64,000 nt of DNA from Conidiobolus coronatus NRRL 28638 (lineage: Eukaryota; Entomophthoromycota; Entomophthoromycetes; Entomophthorales; Conidiobolaceae). Below the pieces are notes generated by a model. The model saw nothing but the letters and a program-made list of their open reading frames with translations. It ran no database searches and was not told the DNA's origin. The DNA lies in the NCBI GenBank assembly GCA_001566745.1, contig KQ964565.1, positions 12,666-76,665 of the forward strand, given 5' to 3'. This document shows positions 1-9,391 of this stretch, piece after piece; position 1 is the first letter of the stretch, and each line of letters begins with the position of its first letter. The position numbers and the translations under genes are program-made.

Positions 1-631
1 AAAAAAAAGTAGTAGATGGTGCAAGAATGCTTACTCTAAAGGGTAGAGAATTCTTAGATCAGGCAATAGGAAGTATTACTAATCAACAATGTAAGGTTAT
101 CTATGGGGTTATAGATTTGCAAGTAAACATCAACTAGGAGCACCCATTGACTTACTTTTAAAATTTTGAAATATATCCAGCATAATTCACGTCAACCATT
201 TAGTCGCTGTACCTGTGTGATAATAATTTCTCAGAGTCTCCATAGGATGCTCCTTAACCCGTGTAGGCTCAGAATGATTATTTGAAAAAATCAATGGGAA
301 CCCATTGGGAACCCATTGGGAACCCATCACCTAAATTAGAATGAATTTGTTCCAACTTCTGAAGGTCTTCCAAGTTGTGTAATGGGTTTGTAACATTGAA
401 CCTAATTTTAGACCCATTCAATAACAATGACAGTAATCTTTTGAGCAACAATTTGATCAACATATGTCCAACCGGAAGGGAACATTTTCTTAGAAGTTAT
501 TAAGCTGGGTTTACCCAAAGGGCATAGCTAGACACTTTATGATCTTTGTTGGTGTTATTATATGAACCTTTCACGCATCCTTAATTTCCGCTTTAATATG
601 CTTGAATATGCAATGAAAGAGGATCTGGATC
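1..631. other. Left-edge non-coding/degenerate stretch
   Basis: I see no credible gene here. The short minus-strand open frame at 278-463 has no recognisable domain and spans the 11-bp tandem repeat at 296-328, so I treat it as chance. The first about 150 bases carry a plus-strand coding-like stretch with no identifiable family. Confidence 0.5.
296..328. repeat. 11-bp tandem repeat, three copies
   Basis: The unit gggaacccatt is repeated three times head to tail, the last copy ending in c instead of t. It lies in sequence with no convincing gene and is one of many short tandem duplications in this window. Confidence 0.9.
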
Positions 632-1168
632 TTATAAGGATATATTTTTTACATAATCGAATATTTTGGTAAGTTTCGCTGATCCCTCTTCAGTTAGAAT
701 GTCTGTAGCCCACCTACTAGCAGGAGCCGTGTCAAGTAACTTTGTCGGGTGATCAACTATGTACTCAGGGTAAACATCATAATCTTTATTAATATTGTAT
801 ACACACAATTTTGACCCAAAAGCACTAGCACCATATAAATTATCTAAAGGGCACAAATCCACTATATCCCTAAGTCTTCTTCTTATCTGTTTGTCAGCTT
901 CCTGTCTTTTTGATAGCAGGAAAAGATTCCCAGGTGATTTAATTTCTAGCACAAACACGGGTTTATTCTGAATTTCGACCAAATATTCAACTACAAAATC
1001 AATTGATTCTCGGGAATCTGGCACAGGGTATGACTGTGGTACAACAGTAAAATCTGTGTCAACCGGGAATACTGAATTCAATAATTTGTTATACGGAGCA
1101 TAATAGTCATTTTCTCTCGGGTTAGGAGGAATAGAGTTAAATCTTTCGACAATTTTATCAGACCACAT
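632..1168 (-). CDS. PD-(D/E)XK nuclease-like fungal orphan protein
   Basis: This 178-residue protein begins with a proper ATG (MWSDKIVERFNSIPPNPREN) and is uninterrupted. It belongs, by recalled similarity, to a conserved but uncharacterised fungal family seen in basidiomycetes and Glomeromycotina, usually 170-250 residues. The core shows Asp57 followed by VLEIKSP with Glu75 and Lys77, then an alpha-helix carrying DKQIRRR with Gln94. That spacing (D, ExK, Q) is the signature of the PD-(D/E)XK nuclease fold. The C-terminal block APASRWATDILTEEG is also characteristic of the family. The nuclease activity is inferred from the motif only. The gene stands alone among degenerate sequence, so it may be an accessory copy of a multigene family. 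I am sure of the frame, fairly sure of the family and unsure of any role. Confidence 0.7.
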   Translation of the reverse strand: MWSDKIVERFNSIPPNPRENDYYAPYNKLLNSVFPVDTDFTVVPQSYPVPDSRESIDFVVEYLVEIQNKPVFVLEIKSPGNLFLLSKRQEADKQIRRRLRDIVDLCPLDNLYGASAFGSKLCVYNINKDYDVYPEYIVDHPTKLLDTAPASRWATDILTEEGSAKLTKIFDYVKNISL

Positions 1169-1867
1169 TGAGCCATAATTATTTTATCATCGGTTATTCA
1201 ATTTTATATTTGTATCCAATAATATTTTCAGCTGTCAACTCTCAAATGATTTGTTAAATTAATTGGCTATCATGCAAATACGTTAAGGATGAGTTGAAAC
1301 ATCATCTACGTGACAATCCAATAGAAGGGGATGAAGATGAAGATGACTACTTGCCCATTCACCATTTGAAAGGAATAAATTTTTTAGCATATTTCTCCCT
1401 ATCAAACCTCACAACAATTAATCAAACAAACTTCAAGTAGTTCTTCATCAGTGTCTTCCCTTCTTTTTAAAAGAAAAAAAATAAAATATTAATGCTGGAG
1501 AATTGCTTTGTCAAAAACCTACCAAACTTAGGAAGCAAAGTCTCTGTTCACACCAGGTACCCCAAGGAGATCGAATATCTTTACCATCTCCTGAAGGGTG
1601 GAAAATAAAAGAGGCTGACTCACTGACGGTCAAGTACATGTGGGAACCCACGGGCCCTAAACAAAACTGTTATATTCATTACTTGGAATAAAACAGATGT
1701 CATGCAAGCTATCAAAATCCCCTTCAATGGTTATATAACCATGGCTAACCTAATTGCAGATTGTTTAAATTTAACCATGATCTACGTAGGTTATGGTTTA
1801 GTTCTAAACTTACATAAGACCTCTACCATTGTATATCTATAATTAATAACCAAGCTTTATAGAATTA
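1169..1867. other. Degenerate interval with orphan coding-like pieces
   Basis: A plus-strand open piece at about 1275-1440 contains an acidic run (DNPIEGDEDEDDYLP) and a second at 1503-1691 contains PSPEGWKIKEADSLTVKYM. Neither begins with ATG nor matches a family I recognise. They look like eroded exon or transposon remnants. Confidence 0.35.
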
Positions 1868-2134
1868 TTATACAATGAAAACAAAACCACCATTTTCTAG
1901 TTCAACATTGCTAGCACAGACAGGAATTTGCATTACCGACCCTATTTTAATCCCAACAATTCCCATACCATTTGTATTAAACCCTTCTCGAGAACAGAAA
2001 TCTCTTATTAGCTTTGAATAGCCAACCAGCACCACCAAATCATCTTTATCACGACATTCACGACAGAAAGCTATAGCCCATCCTTCCCATTCTTGGTTTT
2101 TTATCATCTCTTTACATTTATCTGGGTTATACAA
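1868..2134 (-). pseudogene. Unrecognised coding fragment upstream of nothing identifiable
   Basis: An 88-codon minus-strand frame with protein-like composition (for example ECRDKDDLVVLVGYSK and REGFNTNGMGIVGIKIG) but no ATG at its beginning; the first Met is internal. I recognise no domain. It starts about 12 bases beyond the end of the STI1 fragment but reads as a different protein, so the two are probably joined by rearrangement. It could be the 3' end of an unknown gene. Confidence 0.35.
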
Positions 2135-2146
2135 ATCTCTCGGGGG

Positions 2147-2522
2147 CTACGCAACGGCGGTTCTAGGGCATAGACAAGCAAATATAACAACCCCGAAACT
2201 TTTATAAACTATACAACTGGAAACAATGGACCGAGTAACAACGGAAAAGAAGTGCGAGACAATATTATCAATAATATCCTCAGCAGCTTTAGGAGTGGGT
2301 TTGTATTCAGGAGCGGGTTCACCACCGAATCCAGCACTAGGGCTAGCACCAGGAGCACCAGGCATAGCTGACATATCTAAACCCATTAAAGCCATCATAG
2401 CATTCATAATTCTGGGATCATCCATATATTGAGTAGCGCTTTGGGGGTTTGACTTGATAGAAGTGATTTTGCGAACAAATTCGGGTCAGCCAAATAAGAG
2501 GAGATTTTGGGATTGGCTGTAA
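2147..2522 (-). pseudogene. STI1/Hop co-chaperone DP-domain fragment (broken)
   Basis: STI1 (Hop) bridges Hsp70 and Hsp90 using TPR and DP domains. Read on the minus strand, the segment gives ISSYLADP, then after a one-base loss FVRKITSIKSNPQSATQY and DPRIMNAMMALMGLDMS, which is the DP1 domain of STI1 followed by its glycine/alanine/proline-rich linker (PGAPGASPSAGFGGEP). The frame then goes into AAEDIIDN and after that reads into sequence unrelated to STI1 before stopping. The flanking TPR domains are absent. With one frameshift at about 2490 and both ends missing, this is a duplicated and truncated copy, not the functional gene. Confidence 0.75.
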
Positions 2523-2561
2523 TTTTACCAATAATATCACCAATTTACCAATAATATCACC
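2521..2561. repeat. 20-bp tandem duplication
   Basis: The sequence aatttaccaataatatcacc occurs twice in direct contact, the first copy carrying one additional t. It sits just outside the STI1 fragment. Confidence 0.9.
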
Positions 2562-3157
2562 TTAGAACATAGAATCTAATCCAAATCCTATTTGAAATTA
2601 GTAATTGTCGAAGTTATGACTTAAGAAAATTAATGGAGTTATAAACTAACATAGTTGATGTAGTAAATTATTTTGAAAGACCATAGACTTTGATATAACT
2701 GTCAATATCATCGTTAGTTAAATGGTATATAGTACATGGTTCATATTTTGCAGGTCTTTTACTAATTAAAATAGCTACTATACGGGGATCAGTCATGTTT
2801 CTATCATTGGATTGCCTTTCAAGCCTTTTAACCAATTTCTAGCACTTGAATTTCATAAATCTCGATTATACTGTGATCTTATACAATGGTAGCGTTGGCG
2901 CTAATGTTACACCAATTAGTAGAAGTTTTATCTACTTGCTTGTTTAAGCGACAAAATTAACACCTTATCGAGTTTCATGTTGAGTTGATCTGCTGCCCAT
3001 GGCTGCACTATAAGATTTTGAGACTCAAAATCTGCTGCACCCAAAGAACCAGTTAAGTATTTGGGCATTATCTAGAGAATGATTCGGAATACAAAGAGTG
3101 GTGGAGTAAACAATTATCAAACCTCTTTAACACCCTTCAGCCTGTTGAAGAGTAGAT
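2562..3157. other. No recognisable feature
   Basis: AT-rich sequence with stops in every frame. I see no gene, transposon motif or repeat of note. Confidence 0.5.
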
Positions 3158-3469
3158 TTAAGATTTGGTAGAAAAGTGTTTTGATGGAAAGAAATAGGGT
3201 AGCTCTACTCTTTTTCGGAGCAAGAACTGCAGTAAATAGTTATAAGAGATTGAATGAAAGCTTCTGGGCTTCAGTAAGAGCATGCTGGGGAGAAGACAAC
3301 AGACTGGCCTCTGTTCGTTTGATAACTCCTCCAACTTGCGATGAAAAGTCTCCATTACGTCGAAAATATTACGTTGAAATGATGACGTTGAAAATATTAC
3401 AGTATCTCCAGCATTAGCGACGTATAGAGTATTACCTTCAACATAAGCTACAATAGCAGATGCGACCAT
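3158..3469 (-). pseudogene. PP2C-type phosphatase fragment
   Basis: The frame begins at an ATG with SAIVAYVEGNTLYVANAGDT, which fits the PP2C (Mg/Mn-dependent Ser/Thr phosphatase) strand pair in which the GD aspartate binds metal. The same motif occurs in the PP2C-like domain of fungal adenylate cyclase. Only about 25 residues match. Downstream the frame passes through an imperfect 16-bp direct repeat (3357-3372 and 3385-3400) and then loses similarity, with a different frame appearing more protein-like. It is a fragment, not a working phosphatase. Confidence 0.5.
3357..3400. repeat. 16-bp direct repeat, 28-bp spacing
   Basis: acgtcgaaaatattac and acgttgaaaatattac differ at one position and start 28 bases apart. 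The duplication lies exactly where the PP2C-like fragment stops resembling the family. Confidence 0.75.
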
Positions 3470-4350
3470 TTGGCTATATATCTTTTTTTGATGTATCCTG
3501 TAGTACTCTTGTATAGGATTCTTTACTGAAACTCAATTAAAGGAGGAGTTAAGCTTATTTCATTCCCGTCTGTCATAATTGCAAATTTACATTACTAATA
3601 ATATCAAAGTAATTATGTTTGTTGAAACAATAAATGTGTAAGCTAATTTAGTTATTTGAAATTATTTCTCTCCTAATAACAAGCTCTTCACAAGTTTTGC
3701 AGAGGAGCGAGGAATTGGTTTGTTAAGATTGAGACCTTTCTAGAATGGTTAAGTAAATGTTTATATTTTCACAAGACTTTGACTAGGCAACAATTGACCA
3801 TGAACTTCTATGAGGGCACTGTGATGAGGGAGCAAAAGAAACATTAGAAGTGATGTTTAGGGAAGGTTATGTAAACATCATCTGGAACATCACAATTAGA
3901 CATAACTCAACACTAATAAGTATAACAGAACCTTCGCAAGGGTCGTAACTTAGAATGTTAAAGAGAAATGCCTTTATACCCCTATAACAATCAATTTTAA
4001 ATTACGCAATATTTTTTTTTCGTCAATTTCTTCAACTTCTATTTTAACTCTTGCTTTCGGTTGGCCTTGGGTCTTCTGAACTTTTTTGCGAGAGTTGGAT
4101 GTTTTAGATGACTTGGGGTTCTTTCGACGTATTAAGACTTTTAGGGTCTTAGTGTGTGTTTTACAGAATGATACAATATATCAGTTGAGTGTCCTATTAT
4201 ATTCTTGTCCAATATGAACTCGTCAAACTCTTCTTGAGTATAAAGAACTTGACCTTTTCCTCTTTTCGCTGAGGCTATTGTAGGTATTTTGGAACTTCAG
4301 TATAGTTTTTAAACTCTTTACATTTTCATGGTGTATGGAGCTAGCTTCTT
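3470..4350. other. No recognisable feature
   Basis: Nearly 900 bases without a supportable gene on either strand. Only short open stretches occur, and they show no motif. Confidence 0.5.
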
Positions 4351-5077
4351 TTATCGTGTGGACGTACAAGAACAAGTCGTCCAAAATATCCTGTAGGTCA
4401 AAGATGAGTCTACATGATTTGACAAATGTAAGGGGGCAGATGCTTTCTTATCCTCTTTATAGGACCTAAGTTTCTTCACACCTCTGTTGTTCTCCTTAAG
4501 CAAAAGCCTAGCCTCTATTGATATCTCCAGCATGTCAATTTTGAACATATTCTTGTGAAAGCACCTTGTACTATTAAAAGGAGATAATACACGTATGCTT
4601 GGTTTTACCTTCAACGTTGTATTTGGCTCAACATTGTTAACAAGGCTATCATAACATTCACTTATGATTGTATCGTTTGTTTTAATCTCATACATTTCAT
4701 CTGTTTTAGTGGACACCAATGCCGCCTTCATAATTTCTGCTATGTGTACATTTCTCGGGCTAATCTCTTGTTTTCGGCTATATTGTCTTTTTTGGAGTGT
4801 GGTATAGTTTGGCTTTTCATTATTGCCATAGCCTCTTATTAAAAAGAAATCCAAAGCATTCTTATTCGGGTCTTTTTTCACATTCCGCCTTGATTTTTTC
4901 AATCATATCGTGTAGGGAATATACAGCTATAATCATAGACGCAGTGTCGACATTTGTGCCCGACGTTTCATTCATTTTTAAATTTTGTTGAGATAGTGTT
5001 GAGGGGGATGGATTAAGGTGCACTATATGTATGCTACAATCCATTGAAACCTTTGAAAGCCACCCAGACTCATTCAA
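4351..5077 (-). pseudogene. Unrecognised two-part ORF with a frameshift
   Basis: Two minus-strand frames overlap by about 40 bases. The upstream part (5077 down to 4862) contains STLSQQNLKMNETSGTNVD and ends in a predicted charged helix (IEKIKAECEKRP). The downstream part (4902 down to 4351) continues as DPNKNALDFFLIRGYGNNEK and is lysine-rich and soluble. Neither has an ATG at its start. The simplest reading is one gene of about 240 codons split by a frameshift near 4870-4900. I recognise no domain; a retroelement ORF1/gag-like protein is possible, but no zinc knuckle is seen. Confidence 0.4.
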
Positions 5078-6403
5078 GTGAAAAATATTCGCTCCCTATC
5101 CTCTGGGCAGAAATGTGGTCCTTAAAGCCACCATCAGCAAGCTAACCCTCAAGAATGCCTAGCCGCTAACTGGGATGCCATCAATAGGGTCTGGCTTGGT
5201 GGTATTGTATCAGTGTTTACTTTGCTATGGGTCAGACTCTTCTATAACGAGTACAATATTCTTCTAGTTGTTTAAAATCTTCTTGAGCATCTGGGGTTTA
5301 GAGGCTGGAGGTAGGACAAAGTAGATAGTAATTTGACCTTTAAAAGATTAATGGAATCTTTGAAATGGGCTTATCAAAACTGCGCCATATCTTTTTTCTT
5401 CGCGCATTTGACCAGGACCAGCTCGCTTGTTCGTACCTTATTGGTCAAATACAACGGACCCCTAGCACGAGTAGCAATTGATAAATTAATAAGAGGATCG
5501 GCATGTTGAAGGAACCATACGCAAACAGCTTCACCAACGGTAGCTCAGCTAAAAGCCTTTTAATAAAAAAATAATAAAGATTTTTGAAAAAGTTAAAATT
5601 GGTAATTATAAATAATCATCCATCTATCTTAGCAGAAAGGTGTGAAGACTTCATTGATTGCTTGATTAACTTTTATGTACACAAGGAGATTTAGACGACG
5701 GACTAGATTTATCAATAGGCCATGTAATTTGCATTTAAACATATGTGATCAAAAATTTGCTAACTTTGAATAGTTTTCTATTGGGTTTTTAAAATTATCT
5801 CAAGAACGGATTCTTTTGTGGACCAAATACTTTGAACACTCGAGTTCAACGAGTATCCTCTTATGTTGCAATTGCAGCCACTATACAAGTTTCAGAGTAT
5901 TCCACTAACTCTCTCTTTCATACCTTTGTTGGATTGACAATCTTAAAAGTAAGAGCTACAACTTCTTCAATTTTATCATCATTCAACCATTTAATCAAGT
6001 AGCTAACTGGGTAACTCATACTGTTCTTCACTCCACTTCATCTAACTTTGGAAGTCAAGCTCCAATCAAATTTATCAAACCTAGGCTGCAATCTCACAAA
6101 CTCACAATCCCTTGAAAAATATTCACATTAACAACTCTTGGTTAGAAGTGTTTCCTGGTGTAATTTTCCTTGACAGGTACCCGCCGGAATACTTTCTTGA
6201 CCCCTATCCGTTAAATAGGTTAATGAGTGTGGGACCATTATATCTCTACTTGGCATTGCTGCTGTTCCCTTAGTATGTAAGAAAGAGAATAAATCGATGT
6301 TTTAATTAATAATAACTCTCATAAACAACTTTATAGCATTCAACAATGGTGTGTAACTCGTGGATACCCGGCAGTGACAAGTCGAAAGTCGCTTCTAACT
6401 TCT
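5078..6403. other. Degenerate interval, possible LINE remnants
   Basis: A plus-strand stretch at about 5160-5270 reads NWDAINRVWLGGIVSVFT and looks like eroded coding sequence, but without a diagnostic motif. The rest is interrupted in all frames. No tRNA or repeat array was convincing. Confidence 0.35.
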
Positions 6404-6724
6404 TTATTGAAGTTGTTTCTTTAAAAAGATGTTTGGTATAGTATCTGGACCACCCAAACCAATCTTGTGAGTTTCTGCAAAAACAAAGGTGTCACTCATA
6501 CAGTTATTTTCGTTAGACCATCCACAAGGCCAGAAGTTAACATATTGTACAACGTAAGATTTCTTAAACACGTTTCTAGCATGAGCCATGTTCTCTAGTT
6601 CTGCAAGGAAATAAGAATCGCAAGTAAAATCCTTGTCTTTCTCGACTTCTACAGCGGTCTTTGGCAGATTTATCCCATATACTCTGCCGTCGAATTCTTT
6701 GGCTAGTTCAATCTGTTTTAACAT
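6404..6724 (-). pseudogene. Glycosidase-like protein fragment
   Basis: The frame reads ELAKEFDGRVYGINLPKTA, later KSYVVQYVNFWPCGW and finally FAETHKIGLGGPDTIP. I recall this combination (FDG.V.GINLPET, Q.NFWPCEW, IGLGGPD) from uncharacterised, mostly bacterial proteins resembling glycoside hydrolases. Here the usual NLPET appears as NLPKT, so a conserved acidic residue is Lys. Both ends are missing: the sequence stays open upstream of the first Met, reading towards the serpin, and stops shortly after GPD. Its first codon lies 8 bases from the serpin ATG on the opposite strand, so a rearrangement breakpoint is likely between them. Family assignment is from memory and moderate. Confidence 0.5.
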
Positions 6725-6732
6725 TATTAGAA

Positions 6733-7753
6733 ATGGAACGCCTTATCGAATCTGTTAACTCCTTGTCTCTTCAACTCTTCAAGAAACTGTCAGATGACAA
6801 TCATAATCTAATCTGTTCTCCGTTATCAGTCGAGATCTTACTTGCAGCTATCACTTTTGGTTTTTCTGATAACACCAGAACAGAACTGATCAATGCTCTC
6901 TACAACAAGACTTCCTCTCTGCTCTTCGCGATAAGCTTGAGGCAAAACTCAAATCGCTGAACTTTAGATCCAATACTGAAGCTACTAAGGAGATAATTTC
7001 TGATGTAAGTGAGGTGACTCATGGAAAGATTGAACAACTACTTGATAATGTGGATCCTGAGACTGTCATGGTGTTGGTTAATGCTCTTTACTTTAAAGGT
7101 ACGTGGAAGTTTCCATTTGATCAGGCGAAGACGCAGGAAGAGAACTTCTATGGAGCTGACACTACTTCAGGCAGGGTACAACTCATGAACATGAAGAAGA
7201 GTGGAATAGGCTACTATTATAGTTCTGATCTCAAAGCTGCAGCTGTTCGTTTGTACTACAATGATTCAAGAATGTCCTTATTAGTTATTCTTCCAGATGA
7301 AGGAGTTAGTTTAACTGAACTTAAACAGACTCTGACACCTTCCAATTTCAAACAGCTCGTGCAGTCGATAAACCCGTCCAAATGTGATGTTGATATTTAC
7401 TTGCCTAAGTTCAAAATCGAATCAACTCATGAGAGATTGACTGATATACTTCAGGATGAGTTTGGTTTGCGTGATATGTTTAATATAGATAGAGCAAGCT
7501 TTCCAGTAATTGCAGCACAAGGTGCATATGTCTCAAAGGTTATTCAAAAAGCAGTGATCGACGTCAATGAAGAAGGTACTGAAGCATCTGTTGCTACCGG
7601 TATGTGGATGTTTGGTAGTTGCATACCTGCTGTATCTGACCAAATTATCTTTCGAGCTGATAGACCATTCGTGTACTCAATAGTCACCGTTGTTCTGCCG
7701 AGCACAGGGCAAGAACAAAATTCTCTTGAAGTAGTTCCTCTCTTTATGGGTGT
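6733..7753 (+). pseudogene. Serpin, internally shortened and frameshifted, fused in frame to nucleoporin sequence
   Basis: Serpins are suicide serine-protease inhibitors of about 380 residues. The N-terminus (MERLIESVNSLSLQLFKKL, NLICSPLSVEILLA) is the serpin helix A/B region. After about 60 codons the frame shifts near 6912 and resumes with VTHGKIEQLLDNVDPETV and MVLVNALYFKGTW, so roughly 70-100 residues normally lying between are absent. The rest is well kept: MSLLVILPDE, VDIYLPKFKIES, the hinge VIDVNEEGTEASVAT before the reactive loop, and the C-terminal ADRPFVYSI...LFMGVFSN. The hinge has the small-residue pattern of inhibitory serpins. Instead of stopping after the last strand, the frame runs straight into FG-nucleoporin sequence. 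Serpins are rare in fungi; the best-known case is in anaerobic gut fungi. The deletion and frameshift argue for a pseudogene, though an unusual spliced gene is not excluded. Confidence 0.75.
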
Positions 7754-8411
7754 TTTTTCTAATTCTGGATTTACTTTTGGTAATGCTGCTGCATCAGCAG
7801 CTCCTTCTTCAGGAGCTTCAGGGTTTTCATTCAATCTCAGCTCCAGCATTTGGATCCGCTTTAGCAGGAACTACAGGTTTATCTTCTACCCCAGCTGTAC
7901 CTTCAATTTCTAGCGCCGTTCAATCTACTATCCCTAGTCTTTTACACAAAAAAGATATGCAAGTCATCTTATCTGAATGGACTAACGAAGTTAAAAATCT
8001 TATTGACGAATTCTTAACCCAAGCTAAAGAAGTATCTAAGTGGGATCAAGTTGTCAGAGACAATACAAAAACTGTCAATCAATTAATTACAGCTTCCAAA
8101 GAATGTAGCACATATCAAAGCAACTCGAAGATATTTTGAAAGAAACAAAGACTTACTCTGATCAAGAATCCTCTCAACTACCAGACTCTGTTAACCAAAT
8201 TCTTGGCATTTTAAATGCTCATCTTTTGGCATTGGAACAGTTAAACTCCAGCAGCACCGAATTAGACTCTAAAATCTTTGAATTAGTTAAGAATAATGCT
8301 CAATCACAATCATTTATCCACAAGCATACTAGCAATGCCGCCAATACTAGTTCAACTTCTGGTATCTTACCTGGTGCTCCTTTAGGCAGCAATGCTCATC
8401 CAAGACGTTAA
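7754..8411 (+). pseudogene. Nsp1/NUP62 nucleoporin C-terminal fragment, two frameshifts
   Basis: Nsp1 (NUP62 in animals) is the central FG-repeat channel nucleoporin with a C-terminal coiled-coil that binds its channel partners. Directly after the serpin's last strand come FG-type residues (SGFTFGNAAAS, GFSFN), then a one-base shift near 7850 leads to APAFGSALAGTTG. The Nsp1_C domain follows: LHKKDMQVILSEWTNEVK, FLTQAKEVSKWDQVV, then a second one-base loss near 8115 into KQLEDILKETKTYSDQ and the remaining coiled-coil up to the stop at 8411. The FG domain is almost entirely missing. Two single-base disruptions and truncation show it is a relic, presumably of a duplicated NSP1 gene elsewhere in the genome. 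Confidence 0.75.
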
Positions 8412-9391
8412 AAGAGAAGCTTTCGTATAACGTTGAAAATAGCGGGAAACGCTTTAAAAAATAGGACTACAAGTGCTGCAATAACTCCAACCGATAAATT
8501 ATTATATAATATTAGACTCTCTATTGTAGGAATTCGTTCAATACTTTAATCATCATACTTTGAAAAGTTCCAGGCGCATTAGTAACTCCAAAAGGCATCA
8601 CATTAAAACCATAATGACCAAAGGGACATCCGAAACCTGACAACGCACAGAATTTAGGGTCTAATGATACCTGGCAAACCCAGTTGACAAATCCATAGTT
8701 GTGGATATTTGAGCACCATTCAATGCATCAAGCAACTCTTGAATTCTAGTCTTAGACCTATAGATCCCTATATTAAGTTCTTCCGTAGGTAACACTTGTC
8801 TTTAGACTGCTACTAATTTAGATCTAACAAATGACTGTTGATTAATTGCTGGGTGTACTTGGTTCCATCTAGCTACATGTATGCTTAAAATATTATTTCT
8901 GTAATCTACTATAGCTGACACTTGGTCTAACGAAGGTCTTCCTAATAAAATAGCTAAGTTTGGATTACCATACGTTCACATATAACATGAGCAATTTCAT
9001 CACCTACTCCGATGATTCTAGGATCGCTGGATATATTCAAGATGCAAGTCCTGACTTCTTCAGTAACTTTCCAGAGAGCGCTGTTTCTACGGTCATTAAA
9101 AGATGATAGATAAAGCATGAGTTAATACTTTTAATTAAGTCTATAACCACTCGGAGCAATTAGGCTAACTCCTGTTGCTACTACTGCTTTGCGCCCACCA
9201 CGCATTGTTATATTCTCAATAGCTCCAAGAGAAATTTCACCATTGCTGTTAGAACTGTTGTTGTGTGTAGACCACGGTATCCGGAGTTTCTCCCCTTAGC
9301 TTTATCCCAGCCCTAGTAGTGTTTATATCGTAAAACATTGCACTATACTCGGATATTAGCAAACTCTGATATATAGTAAAAGTATAATAAG
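8412..9391 (-). mobile_element. Ty3/gypsy retrotransposon relic (protease to reverse transcriptase)
   Basis: On the minus strand, the stretch around 8945-8790 reads ALLGRPSLDQVSAIVDYRN, as found after the retropepsin domain of Ty3/gypsy elements. At 8700-8550 it reads [18 protein letters not shown] then [20 protein letters not shown], the LPFGL..AP.TFQ block of the reverse transcriptase. Many stops and frameshifts interrupt it. The region 9060-9390 carries further coding-like but unassigned pieces on the same strand. No LTR pair is visible, so the borders are approximate. Confidence 0.7.

Noticed and set aside
2226-2432. Plus-strand frame over the STI1 fragment
   Set aside because: The minus strand matches the STI1 DP domain; the plus frame is its complement.
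5535-5565. TAGCTCAGCT resembling a tRNA A box
   Set aside because: No B box within reach and no cloverleaf stems.
6912-7010. Spliceosomal intron to explain the missing serpin segment
   Set aside because: There is no GT...AG interval that could hold the about 70-100 missing residues; the intervening DNA itself is coding-like (KLKSLNFRSNTEATKE), so deletion plus frameshift fits better.
7544-7849. Minus-strand 101-codon frame inside the serpin
   Set aside because: It is the mirror of a clearly conserved plus-strand serpin/nucleoporin sequence.
9060-9250. dUTPase-like motif (ATGVSLIAPSGYRL) on the minus strand
   Set aside because: Only one short block resembles dUTPase; no other dUTPase motif is present and the sequence lies in a gypsy relic.
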